NCBI GenBank assembly: GCA_902776375.1
Contig: CACYPV010000011.1
Location: forward strand, 103,984-145,066
Source: an uncultured Ruminococcus sp.
Lineage (GTDB): Bacteria; Bacillota; Clostridia; Oscillospirales; Acutalibacteraceae
Direction of reading: 5' to 3'
Length of the DNA: 41,083 nucleotides
Shown piece by piece: positions 33,699 to 40,987 of this stretch. The number at the start of each line of letters is the position of its first letter. Within the stretch, counting starts at the first letter, position 1. The position numbers and the translations under genes were made by a program. A model generated the notes under the pieces. That model saw only the letters and a list, made by a program, of their open reading frames with translations. It was not told where the DNA came from and ran no database searches.

Positions 33699-34394
33699 TC
33701 AGCAGCGGCTGACAAGCTCGCTTTTCAAGTGCTTTATTATCTTTTTTTCAAGCCTTGAAATATAGGACTGCGATATCCCCATCATGTCCGCAACCTGCTT
33801 TTGCGTGTGCTCGCGGTTGCCGTTCAGCCCGAAGCGCAGCTCCATTATGCGACATTCGCGCGGGCAGAGCTTTGACACCTCGTCCAGCACTAGCTGCTTT
33901 TCAGCCTCGCGCTCGAGGTTTTGGTTGATATCCTCGGCGTCGCTGCCAAGTATATCGCAGAGCAGCAGCTCGTTGCCGTCCCAGTCGGTGTTCAGCGGCT
34001 CGTCGATCGAGATCTCGTTTTTTAGCTGCGAGGACTTGCGCAGGTGCATCAGTATCTCGTTTTCGATGCAGCGCGAGGCGTAGGTCGCAAGCTTGATGTT
34101 CTTTTCGGGCGAAAAAGTGTTCACCGCCTTGATAAGCCCTATAGTGCCAATGGATATCAAGTCCTCGGTGGACGCTCCGGGCGACTCAAATTTCTTGGCG
34201 ATGTACACAACTAAGCGTAGGTTGTGTACGATAAGCGGCTCACGCGCGCGGTTGTCGCCCGATTTTATGCGGTCAAGCACCGCGCGTTCCTCCGCCTTGC
34301 CGAGCGGCGGGGGAAGAGAGTCGCTCCCGTTGATGTAAAATACCGTGTTGTCGTCTGTGAAAAACAGCCGCAGACGAAGCAGTATCCCTTTCAT
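33699..34394 (-). CDS. sigE: Mother-cell sporulation sigma factor E precursor
   Basis: SigE drives early mother-cell gene expression after asymmetric division. The 231-residue protein has a short pro-region ([12 protein letters not shown]...) followed by [17 protein letters not shown], which matches the pro-SigE processing neighbourhood. Region 2 ([46 protein letters not shown]), then [16 protein letters not shown] and region 4 ([30 protein letters not shown]) follow. These are near-identical in order to B. subtilis SigE rather than SigK/SigG. It lies 4 bp after spoIIGA. The sigG gene usually found next is not here; the downstream gene is convergent. Confidence 0.95.
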   Translation of the reverse strand: MKGILLRLRLFFTDDNTVFYINGSDSLPPPLGKAEERAVLDRIKSGDNRAREPLIVHNLRLVVYIAKKFESPGASTEDLISIGTIGLIKAVNTFSPEKNIKLATYASRCIENEILMHLRKSSQLKNEISIDEPLNTDWDGNELLLCDILGSDAEDINQNLEREAEKQLVLDEVSKLCPRECRIMELRFGLNGNREHTQKQVADMMGISQSYISRLEKKIIKHLKSELVSRC

Positions 34395-34398
34395 TTCA

Positions 34399-35199
34399 TT
34401 ACCTCTCTCTCAAAATTTCCGACGGCACTATCGCCTTGACGTCGCCGCGCAGCACTCCGTCGCACAATCCGATGTACACGCGCTCAGGCAAAGCCTTGCC
34501 GTCTATGCTTATCTCTTTGGCGGGTATGCCTTCAAGCGCGCCGCTGCCGCCGAGACTTTCAAAGGGTATAATTCTTATTTGGAAATTTAAAAGTGGAATA
34601 TCCTTTAGCAGGGCTTTTTCGGCTATTATAACCGCGTCGCCCGAGAAGGGTTCGGTCACGTGACAGCCGGAATCCACCAGCGCCGTAAACTCTGCGGTAT
34701 CGTTGCCTAGCCGCGCCTGTACGGTGCAAACACGCTTTGCGGCGGCTTTGTGCGTCAGTCTGCCGAACAGCTTAAGCGCGTAAAAGCACAGCAGCGACAG
34801 CAGTATGAGCCATATCGGCGAAATGTTGAAATACACCACGTCGTTTATCACCGCAATGCCTTTAGGCTTGAAGATAGTACACACGAACAGCATTATCCCG
34901 CAGAATGAAAACGAAGCCGCGAACAGCGCAGCCGTGCGTATCAAAAACCGTTTCGGGCTCGCTCTGCCGAATGTCGCCAGTATCATCAGCGCCGCGAAGA
35001 TAAGATCCAGCGCCGCGGTCAAAGCAGACGGAAGCTCCGGCAACAGCGCCGCAAGGCTGCACGCGCCGCCGACCGCTCCGCCCAGAATTATCCGCCACGG
35101 CTTTGTTTGCAGGCGCAGCAGCCTGCAGACCGACATCAACAGCATGCAGTCTGTCAGAAGATTTACCGCGACCAAAACATCCACATACACCGTTCGCAT
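34399..35199 (-). CDS. spoIIGA: Sporulation sigma-E processing peptidase SpoIIGA
   Basis: SpoIIGA is a membrane aspartic protease that cuts the pro-sequence from SigE. About five N-terminal transmembrane helices ([18 protein letters not shown] onward) precede a protease domain with the active-site triad ALVDSGC (D176) and [17 protein letters not shown]. The 266-residue length is a little short of the ~309 of B. subtilis. The start at 35199 follows ggggtga by 6 bases; a GTG three codons earlier overlaps that site and is less likely. A TTTGACA on the minus strand at 35250-35244 is one mismatch from a Spo0A box and could double as a -35, as in the spoIIG promoter, but this is tentative. Confidence 0.92.
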   Translation of the reverse strand: MRTVYVDVLVAVNLLTDCMLLMSVCRLLRLQTKPWRIILGGAVGGACSLAALLPELPSALTAALDLIFAALMILATFGRASPKRFLIRTAALFAASFSFCGIMLFVCTIFKPKGIAVINDVVYFNISPIWLILLSLLCFYALKLFGRLTHKAAAKRVCTVQARLGNDTAEFTALVDSGCHVTEPFSGDAVIIAEKALLKDIPLLNFQIRIIPFESLGGSGALEGIPAKEISIDGKALPERVYIGLCDGVLRGDVKAIVPSEILRER

Positions 35200-35272
35200 A
35201 AGAATCACCCCATATCATTATTACATATAATGTATGGAATAAATGTCAAAAAAAGATCGGGAGGAAAATTTT

Positions 35273-35359
35273 ATGATCGCGGGTATTATTATAGGAATGT
35301 TCATCGGCGGATTCTTGGGCGTAGGGTTTATGTGCTTGCTGTATTACAGCAAAGGTTAG
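35273..35359 (+). CDS. 28-residue single-pass membrane peptide (DUF3789-like)
   Basis: The frame begins 8 bases after a full gggagga site and reads MIAGIIIGMFIGGFLGVGF then MCLLYYSKG. It is one glycine-zipper transmembrane helix with a short basic tail. Length and the G-x3-GG-x2-G-F pattern recall DUF3789, a family of ~25-35-residue Firmicute peptides of unknown role. It is divergent from spoIIGA, with 73 bp between. The strong ribosome site and composition make it likely real despite its size. Confidence 0.65.
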   Translation: MIAGIIIGMFIGGFLGVGFMCLLYYSKG

Positions 35360-35361
35360 AT

Positions 35362-35434
35362 GCCGGAAGCTAGAGGCTAGATGCTAGAGGCTAGAGGCTA
35401 GAAGCTAGATTAGGTATCAGGTATCAGGTATTAG
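35362..35434. repeat. Composite heptamer array (GAGGCTA into TATCAGG)
   Basis: Units gaagcta gaggcta gatgcta gaggcta gaggcta gaagcta gattagg tatcagg tatcagg tattagg keep the same 7-bp phase across the change of unit. They start at the stop of the small peptide gene. Confidence 0.82.
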
Positions 35435-35456
35435 GGAACGTTGCCGAGAGGGAAAG

Positions 35457-35533
35457 CCTTCCCCCTTGTGGGGAAGGTGGGCAATTCGCTTGCGAATTGG
35501 TCGGATGAGGGTATTCGCCGCAGGGCGGCGAAT
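35457..35533. repeat. Triple-hairpin intergenic element
   Basis: Three perfect 8-bp stems follow each other: ccttcccc/ggggaagg (35457-35477), caattcgc/gcgaattg (35482-35499) and attcgccg/cggcgaat (35513-35533). They are joined by ggtcggatgagg. No ORF or other feature covers this part of the 507-bp gap 35360-35866. Confidence 0.75.
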
Positions 35534-35568
35534 GGGCGGCGGCAAGCATCGCCCCTGCGTATTATAAT

Positions 35569-35750
35569 CAACGTTTCTGCCCCACATTGGGGGATCCTTC
35601 GATTTTTTCAGTACGCGCTTTATACAGATAGATTTAGGTCACCGTTTTAGCACGCGTTATGACGCGGCGTTTATCCGAAGTTGCGGTTATGCTTTTCTAT
35701 CAAAAGCCGCACTGCCCTCCCGTGGCAACGGGCGCTCAGGATGACAATTC
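35569..35750 (-). repeat. GTCATCCTGAGCG / GGATCC element, copy 3 with longer interior
   Basis: In reverse orientation it begins attgtcatcctgagcg (35750-35735) and reaches tcgaaggatcccc (35602-35590) and agaaacgttg (to 35569). The ends match copy 2, but ~130 bp of unrelated sequence lies between them instead of ~35 bp. Confidence 0.65.
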
Positions 35751-35812
35751 CGCATTCCGAATTCCGAATTCCGCATTAATCTAGTACCTAATACCTAGTA
35801 CCTAATACCTAT
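35746..35812. repeat. Composite heptamer array (ATTCCGC into TAGTACC)
   Basis: Units attccgc attccga attccga attccgc attaatc tagtacc taatacc tagtacc taatacc are all in phase. The order matches that at 32108-32160. Confidence 0.82.
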
Positions 35813-35837
35813 AAAAAAACGGCTGCCTGAAAAGCCG
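35812..35837 (-). terminator. Terminator of the two-component operon
   Basis: The stem cggct/agccg with an 8-nt loop has A7 on its left, giving a U7 tract on the minus strand. Confidence 0.78.
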
Positions 35838-35866
35838 AAGCTTTCCAAACAGCTGTTGTGTATAAA

Positions 35867-37132
35867 TCAATTGAATTTTACCGTAAATGTCGTACCGTTT
35901 TCTTTGTTGCTTTCTACCGTGATTTTTCCGTTCATGCTCTCCGTGATGCGCTGGGCTATAGAAAGCCCCAAGCCGTAGCCCTTTGTGGTGCGGCTTTTTT
36001 CCGCGCGGTAAAAGCGGTCGAAAATGTGCTCCAGATCCTCGGGAGGGATGGGGGCGCCGAGGTTGTTTACGGAAAACTCTTTTTTATCGCCGTGCTTTTT
36101 CAGCCTGATCGTCACCGTCGTGCCGCTTTCGCCGTACTTTACCGCGTTGTCCGTGAGTATGTGCGCCAGCTGATTGAGCTGGGTCGCGTCGCCTTTCAGC
36201 GTGACGTTTTCGGCTATGTCGGTTTCTATCATAATATCCTTCTCGAACGCCACGGGCTCAAAGTTCAGCGCGCAGCCCTCGACTATATCGCTGAAATCGA
36301 CGTCGCTCATGACGGGCTTTATTTCATCCGCGTCGGATTTCGCGAGGAACAGCATGTTTTCGATAAGCTTTTTCATGTGCTGCGCTTCCTCGTCGGTGCT
36401 TTCGAGCCATTGCTGCTCGTCTGCGACGGTGGAATCCTTGTGCGACATCATGATATTGTTGTTTGCCATGATGACCGTCAGCGGCGTTTTCAGCTCGTGC
36501 GACGCGTCGGCTACAAACTGCTTTTGCTGCTCCCACGCGCGCTTTACGGGCTTGACCGCGAGCCCCGACAGCAGCAGGCTTATCACGAAAATTATCGCCA
36601 TGCTTCCAAAAAACAGCAGCGAGCTGATTATTATTGATTCGCGCAGATTTGAAAAGATATAGTTGTTGCTTGCAAAAATGATCTTTGCGTGCCCGAATTC
36701 GTTCTTCTTAACGAACATCAGCCCCTCGTCAAAAAGCTGACCGAAGCCCTCGCCTTTATCGCTGACCGCTTCAACGCACCTTTTCAGCGTTTCTTCGTCA
36801 AGGGTGATATTTGACTCGGTGACAGATAGTGTGGTTCCGTTTTCGTCGAGCTCAACTATAACATAGTCCGAGATCTGTATCGGAGCCTCGTCGCCGAAGT
36901 CCCGCTTTTCCTTCTTGAAATCGTTTGTTTTATCCTCGCCGCTAAAGCCTTCGGGAGGGGCGTCAAACTGCTGCCTTCCGCTTTTTTCGACCGCCTGATT
37001 CAAGCCGCGATCCATCGTGTGCAGCGAGGTTGAATAGCTGTTCACGTTCACAACCACGATGATCGACAAAATGACCGCGCCGATAAGCAGCATATTGATC
37101 AGTATAATGCGGCGTCTGAGCTTTTTAATCAT
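35867..37132 (-). CDS. Sensor histidine kinase (OmpR-type partner)
   Basis: This is a membrane sensor that autophosphorylates on histidine and passes phosphate to the adjacent regulator. The 421-residue protein has TM1 (about 9-30), an extracellular domain of ~130 residues rich in acidic residues (GFSGEDKTNDFKKEKRDFGDE, then a compact FDEGLMFVKKNEFGHAKIIF part), and TM2 (about 167-190). HisKA follows with H212 in DASHELKTPLTV, then a HATPase domain with N box (TDNAVKYGE), NLGAPIPPEDLEHIFDRFYR and the G box KGYGLGLSIA. Its start overlaps the regulator stop by 8 bp. The ligand is not readable; the acidic loop could bind a cation or cationic peptide. Confidence 0.92.
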   Translation of the reverse strand: MIKKLRRRIILINMLLIGAVILSIIVVVNVNSYSTSLHTMDRGLNQAVEKSGRQQFDAPPEGFSGEDKTNDFKKEKRDFGDEAPIQISDYVIVELDENGTTLSVTESNITLDEETLKRCVEAVSDKGEGFGQLFDEGLMFVKKNEFGHAKIIFASNNYIFSNLRESIIISSLLFFGSMAIIFVISLLLSGLAVKPVKRAWEQQKQFVADASHELKTPLTVIMANNNIMMSHKDSTVADEQQWLESTDEEAQHMKKLIENMLFLAKSDADEIKPVMSDVDFSDIVEGCALNFEPVAFEKDIMIETDIAENVTLKGDATQLNQLAHILTDNAVKYGESGTTVTIRLKKHGDKKEFSVNNLGAPIPPEDLEHIFDRFYRAEKSRTTKGYGLGLSIAQRITESMNGKITVESNKENGTTFTVKFN

Positions 37133-37802
37133 GGCTTTGCTCCAGTCTGTAGCCCATCTTTTTGATGGACTTTATTTCTGTAGAAGAATTAATGAAGTTG
37201 AGCTTGCGGCGCAGGAACGAAACGTAAGCCTCAACGTTGTTCGAGCCCGCGTCGGAGTCGTAGCCCCACACCTTTGTTATTATATCTTCCTTTGAAATTA
37301 TCGTGTCGCGGTTCGCGAGCAGCAGCTTCAAGATCTCTGCTTCCTTAAAGTTGAGCCGCACGCTCTTGGCGCCCTTGCTCAGCTCGCTTGTAGAGGCGTT
37401 GAAGCTGAAATCGCCAAAGCCCGTTTCGTCCAGCATAACCTCGCCGCGCCGTCTTGTAAGCGCCTTGATACGGGCGAGCAGCTCCTCGGGCGCGAAGGGC
37501 TTGGTCATGTAGTCGTCGGCTCCGCTGTTCAGCCCGCTCACCTTATCGGGAACAGTGTCCTTTGCCGTCAGCATAAGTATGGGTGTTTCTATTTTGTTCT
37601 TGCGCAGCTCGTAGGCTATCTCGAAGCCGTCGCGGTAGGGGAGCATGACGTCCAGGATTATCACGTCATATATCCCGCTCATGGCGTAATCCAGCCCGTC
37701 CCTGCCGTCGTGAACCATGTCCACCATATATTTTTGTTCCGTCAAAATCTGTTTAAGCGCCTTCGCCAGCCGCTTTTCATCCTCCACAATAAGTACCTGC
37801 AT
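37125..37802 (-). CDS. OmpR-family response regulator
   Basis: This 225-residue DNA-binding regulator has a receiver domain with phospho-acceptor D51 (DVIILDVMLPYRDG), acidic pocket VEDE, T79 and K101 (MTKPF), and a C-terminal winged helix (LNFKEAEILKLLLAN, SNNVEAYVSFLRRKL). The start at 37802 follows gggagg by 7 bases and gives the family N-terminus MQVLIVEDE; a longer reading with 17 extra codons has no site. It is translated before and coupled to the kinase. A TTTAAG-N5-TTTAAG box lies just ahead of its promoter, suggesting self-control. Confidence 0.94.
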   Translation of the reverse strand: MQVLIVEDEKRLAKALKQILTEQKYMVDMVHDGRDGLDYAMSGIYDVIILDVMLPYRDGFEIAYELRKNKIETPILMLTAKDTVPDKVSGLNSGADDYMTKPFAPEELLARIKALTRRRGEVMLDETGFGDFSFNASTSELSKGAKSVRLNFKEAEILKLLLANRDTIISKEDIITKVWGYDSDAGSNNVEAYVSFLRRKLNFINSSTEIKSIKKMGYRLEQSHD

Positions 37803-37824
37803 AATGCCGCCTCCCTTTTTCATT

Positions 37825-37872
37825 ATTATAACAAGTATATTTATATTATACAATACTTAAATAAAGCTTAAA
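37825..37872 (-). promoter_or_regulatory. Promoter and direct-repeat box of the two-component operon
   Basis: On the minus strand: TTTAAG (37872-37867), 5 bp, TTTAAG (37861-37856), 2 bp, -35 TTGTAT (37853-37848), 17 bp, -10 TATAAT (37830-37825). The 11-bp step is that of OmpR-family direct-repeat sites. Confidence 0.65.
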
Positions 37873-37929
37873 ATGCCGATAAATCGGACTTTTTTAAAAT
37901 AATTCACAAAAAATAAAAAACTTAAAACT

Positions 37930-37965
37930 TTTAAGGCTTTTTTAAGGTTGACAGGTTATTATATA
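37930..37965 (+). promoter_or_regulatory. Direct-repeat box and promoter region of the VTC operon
   Basis: TTTAAG (37930-37935), 5 bp, TTTAAG (37941-37946), 1 bp, TTGACA (37948-37953). A -10-like tattatata (37957-37965) is too close for that TTGACA, so the true -35 may be weak and replaced by regulator binding. Confidence 0.55.
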
Positions 37966-37994
37966 GCCACAACAAACGGAAAGGGGACAGCGAG

Positions 37995-38717
37995 ATGAAA
38001 ATACAAAGCGTTTTCGAGAGAACCGAAAAGAAATACATAATCACTCTGAAACAACGCAAGGCGCTGCTTGATTTGATAAACGAACACATAAAACCGGACG
38101 AGTACGGCGAGAGCACAGTGTGCTCGCTCTACTTTGACACCGACGACTACCGCCTGATACGCAATTCGATGGAAAAGCCGGCGTATAAAGAAAAAATCAG
38201 GCTGAGAAGCTACTCGACCCCGAAGGCGGGCAGCAAGGTGTTTCTGGAGTTAAAGAAGAAATACGACGGCGTCGTTTATAAGCGCAGACAGACGCTTGAA
38301 TATTTACAGGCGATGAGGTATATCCTCGGGCGCGAAATGCCCAACGATTCGCAGATAATGCGCGAGATCGACTGGTCGATGAACTACTACAAGACCATCT
38401 CGCCAAAAATGTTCATCGCCTACGACCGCACGGCGTTTTACAGCAAAACGGATCACGAGCTGAGGATAACCTTTGACCGCAACGTGCGGTTCCGCACAGA
38501 TAACCTCGACCTTGCAAAGGGTCACTACGGCGAGAGAATACTCGACGGCGGTCTGTGCATAATGGAGATCAAGGCGCTTTGCGCCATGCCGCTCTGGCTT
38601 ACAGCGGCGCTGAAGGAGCTGCGTATCTTCCCCGGCACCTTCTCAAAATACGGAACGGCTTATCAAATAACAGAAGCAAGAAAAAACTACTACAGAGGAG
38701 GGCAAAACTGTGCTTGA
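37995..38717 (+). CDS. VTC-domain protein (polyphosphate polymerase-like, CYTH/tunnel fold)
   Basis: VTC domains form a basic beta-barrel tunnel that polymerises or binds polyphosphate; Vtc4 in yeast is the model. The 240-residue protein carries ERTEKKYIIT, the strand STVCSLYFDTDDYRLI, the basic tunnel segments YKEKIRLRSY and VFLELKKKYDGVVYKRR, FIAYDRTAFY, LRITFDRNVRFR and the acidic metal-site strand LCIMEIKAL, in the family's order. It is soluble and lacks membrane helices, which the overlapping downstream DUF4956 gene supplies. It has an aaagggg ribosome site. In bacteria the activity of these proteins is mostly inferred. Confidence 0.87.
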   Translation: MKIQSVFERTEKKYIITLKQRKALLDLINEHIKPDEYGESTVCSLYFDTDDYRLIRNSMEKPAYKEKIRLRSYSTPKAGSKVFLELKKKYDGVVYKRRQTLEYLQAMRYILGREMPNDSQIMREIDWSMNYYKTISPKMFIAYDRTAFYSKTDHELRITFDRNVRFRTDNLDLAKGHYGERILDGGLCIMEIKALCAMPLWLTAALKELRIFPGTFSKYGTAYQITEARKNYYRGGQNCA

Positions 38718-39393
38718 TAACTTTTTTTCACCGATTTATAATTCCACAGCAGAACTATCCACCTATACATATGTAATATGTTCGTTAGCTTCGCTGCTTT
38801 TCGGCGCGATAATAGCGTTCGCGTCGGGCTTCAAAAGCCGCCAAAGCAAGGGCTTTTTGCTGGCGGTGCTGCTGATACCCGTTATAGTCCAAATGGTCAT
38901 CATGCTCGTCAGCGACAGCGTGGGCGCCGGTATAGCGGTAATGGGCGCGTTCTCACTGGTGCGCTTCCGCAGCGCGCCGGGCTCGGCAAAGGAGATCGTC
39001 AGCATCTTCCTCGCTATGGCGTCCGGACTTGCCTCGGCAAAGGGATACCTCGGACTCGCCTTGGTGTTCGTAGTCGCGGTAAGCGCTATAATGATGCTTT
39101 CAACCGTAGTCCGCTTTAAGGAAACCGACGATATGCAGCGCGACCTTAAGATAACCATTCCCGAAGACCTCAACTATGCGCATGAATTCGACGATCTTTT
39201 CGACAAATACACCAAGCAGGCTAAGCTTTTGAATGTAAAGACCACCAACATGGGCAGCCTGTACAAGCTGAGCTACCGCGTTGAGCTCAGAGATGAAGAC
39301 GAGGTTCAGGCGTTTATCGACGAATTAAGGTGCCGCAACGGCAACCTCGAGATCGCCATAATGCTCCCTCCCGTCGAGGAAAGGGTGCTTTGA
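38710..39393 (+). CDS. DUF4956 membrane protein
   Basis: This 227-residue protein has about four transmembrane helices in its first ~130 residues. The conserved segment GAGIAVMGAFSLVRFRSAPGSAKEI holds paired arginines near the membrane, and a soluble ferredoxin-like C-terminal domain (LSYRVELRDEDEVQAFIDELR) follows. DUF4956 genes commonly sit beside VTC-domain genes. The likely role is the membrane half of a polyphosphate-linked complex, by analogy with eukaryotic VTC. The start is GTG, supported by gaggagg and an 8-bp overlap with the VTC gene. Confidence 0.85.
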   Translation: MLDNFFSPIYNSTAELSTYTYVICSLASLLFGAIIAFASGFKSRQSKGFLLAVLLIPVIVQMVIMLVSDSVGAGIAVMGAFSLVRFRSAPGSAKEIVSIFLAMASGLASAKGYLGLALVFVVAVSAIMMLSTVVRFKETDDMQRDLKITIPEDLNYAHEFDDLFDKYTKQAKLLNVKTTNMGSLYKLSYRVELRDEDEVQAFIDELRCRNGNLEIAIMLPPVEERVL

Positions 39394-39433
39394 TCAGACA
39401 TTACACTTTTCTTAATGTATCTCCTTAAAACCG

Positions 39434-39464
39434 AAAGGGCAGGCTCTGTCGAGTCTGCTCTTTT
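39434..39464. terminator. Terminator between convergent DUF4956 and XRE genes
   Basis: The stem aaagggcaggctc/gagtctgctcttt (two G-T pairs) with a tgtc loop is followed by T4 on the plus strand and has A-rich sequence on the other side. Confidence 0.8.
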
Positions 39465-39475
39465 GGCGTATAATA

Positions 39476-40162
39476 TTAATTGTTATCGGCGCGGTTGTGG
39501 CTGCGCACGTTCCTTTCAGCAAATTGAATGAGGTTGAACAGCGAGGACGCTCCGTTTTCAAAGTATCCCGAAATGATGTCGGGCGAAAGTGTCAGAGCCA
39601 GATTTTCGCGTTCGGCGACCGCGTCGGCTATTTCAAGGTCGAGCAGCATAGCAGCCGAGGTGAGATTCTTATAGCGTTTTTGGTCGAGCGTGAACATAAC
39701 GGAGGGATTTGACGGATTTGAGCTGTAAATGCTGCGGAAGATCTGATACTCGGCGCACATCAGGTAATTGCTTACGGCGTTCGTAAGCCGCTTGCTGCCC
39801 ATCTGTGCCAGCAGGTCGTAGATGATGCCGGTGGTGTTTGAAAGCAGACGGCGGTTGATTTGGTTTATCATGTTGCCCTTCAAGCGGCTGAATTCGTCGC
39901 TTTCGGGCAGCTCGCTAATGGTCACGGGGCTGCGCTGTACCGTCCTGCCCAGCAGATAGTCCGTGCTCACTTCGTAATAATCCGCCGCTCTTACAAGAAA
40001 ATCAAGCCCGCATTCGCGTATTCCTTTTTCATAATGCGACAGCAAAGCCTGCGATACGCCCAGATCTGCGGCAGCCTGTTTTTGGCTTATACCTCTTTCT
40101 TTGCGCAAAAAAACAATAATCCGCGAAAAATCCTTGTTCAAACTCTTGACACTCCTTTTCAT
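39476..40162 (-). CDS. XRE-family transcriptional regulator with C-terminal domain
   Basis: This 228-residue protein has an N-terminal Cro/C1 helix-turn-helix (IIVFLRKERGISQKQAAADL, SQALLSHYEKGIRECGLDFL, ADYYEVSTDYLLGR). A linker and an all-helical C-terminal domain of ~140 residues follow (MINQINRRLLSNTTGIIYDL, KRLTNAVSNYLMCAEYQIF, ADAVAERENLALTLSPDI). The C-terminal part is not a peptidase or cupin and I do not recognise it; it may be an oligomerisation or peptide-sensing domain. It is divergent from the histidine phosphatase gene. The 86-bp gap contains two GTATAC-type palindromes that could be its operator. Confidence 0.85.
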   Translation of the reverse strand: MKRSVKSLNKDFSRIIVFLRKERGISQKQAAADLGVSQALLSHYEKGIRECGLDFLVRAADYYEVSTDYLLGRTVQRSPVTISELPESDEFSRLKGNMINQINRRLLSNTTGIIYDLLAQMGSKRLTNAVSNYLMCAEYQIFRSIYSSNPSNPSVMFTLDQKRYKNLTSAAMLLDLEIADAVAERENLALTLSPDIISGYFENGASSLFNLIQFAERNVRSHNRADNN

Positions 40163-40184
40163 ATAGTAGTATAATAAATTGATA

Positions 40185-40211
40185 AGTGAATAGTATACAA
40201 TCAGTATATAC
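40185..40211. promoter_or_regulatory. Possible operator palindromes in the divergent gap
   Basis: agtatac (near 40192) and the perfect palindrome agtatatact (40203-40212) lie about 10 bp apart between the XRE and phosphatase genes, a plausible pair of half-turn-spaced binding sites. Confidence 0.35.
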
Positions 40212-40248
40212 TTAAATAAACATTTTGTAAAGTGTAATCGGAGATTTT

Positions 40249-40872
40249 ATGAAATCTTATGTCATACATCTTATCCGCCACGGCGCGATAGACGAAACGC
40301 TCTCGGGCAAATACATCGGTACCACCGACCCCTCGCTTTCCGACAAGGGCGCGCTGGCGCTTAAAAAGCTTGCGTCGGAGCTTGAGTATCCGAAGGTGAG
40401 CGTAGTATTTACAAGCCCGTTAAAGCGCTGCACGGAGAGCTGTAAAATTCTTTATCCGAATATTAACCCCTTATCTATCGCCGATTTGCGCGAATGCAGC
40501 TTCGGCGACTGGGAGGGCAAGACAGCGGACGAGCTCAAAGACAGCGAGGATTTTCAAAAATGGCTCGCGGGCGACAATACCGTAAAGCCGCCCGGAGGGG
40601 AGAGCAACGCCGATTTTGTGCGCCGCGTCTGCAAAATGTTTGAAAGCATAGTCGAGGGGCTTATGAAAACCGGCACCACCGACAGCGCCATCGTGACCCA
40701 CGGCGGCGTTATAATGACCCTGCTGGCGGTCTACGGGCTCCCGCAGGCAAAACCGTTTGAGTGGGCTATGGACAACGGCTGCGGCTACTCTATTCGCGTC
40801 ACCCCGATGCTCTGGCAAAGGGGAAAGGTCACGGAGGTATTTCAAAAGATACCTTCTGAAGTTGAGAGTTGA
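40249..40872 (+). CDS. Histidine phosphatase family protein (CobC/GpmB-like)
   Basis: Branch-1 histidine phosphatases use a phospho-histidine intermediate. The 207-residue protein has the catalytic LIRHGAID (RHG at about 10-12), second arginine in FTSPLKRCTES, the acid residue region LRECSFGDWEGKT, PGGESNADF and the second histidine in IVTHGGVIM. This pattern fits alpha-ribazole phosphatase (CobC) and small-molecule phosphatases equally; no cobalamin genes are nearby to favour CobC. A cggaga site precedes the ATG. Heptamer arrays begin within its last codons. Confidence 0.88.
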   Translation: MKSYVIHLIRHGAIDETLSGKYIGTTDPSLSDKGALALKKLASELEYPKVSVVFTSPLKRCTESCKILYPNINPLSIADLRECSFGDWEGKTADELKDSEDFQKWLAGDNTVKPPGGESNADFVRRVCKMFESIVEGLMKTGTTDSAIVTHGGVIMTLLAVYGLPQAKPFEWAMDNGCGYSIRVTPMLWQRGKVTEVFQKIPSEVES

Positions 40873-40987
40873 GAGTTGAGAGTTTTTTTTAAGTTGATAA
40901 TTACAAATTACAAATTGCAAGTTTTTTTATCAAAAAAACGTTGAGCTTCAATCAACTTGTCATTTGTCGTTTGTAACTTGTCATTGA
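40858..40987. repeat. Three heptamer arrays after the phosphatase gene
   Basis: gttgaga units (40862-40882), attacaa units (40897-40920) and cttgtca/tttgtcg units (40956-40986) all have a 7-bp step. The first covers the stop codon. Confidence 0.7.

Noticed and set aside
27927-35812. CRISPR array
   Set aside because: Repeats are 7 bp with no spacers of regular length and there are no cas genes.
37948-37962. TTGACA at 37948 as a normal -35 for the VTC operon
   Set aside because: No -10-like hexamer lies 16-18 bp downstream; the AT-rich tattatata is only 3 bp away.
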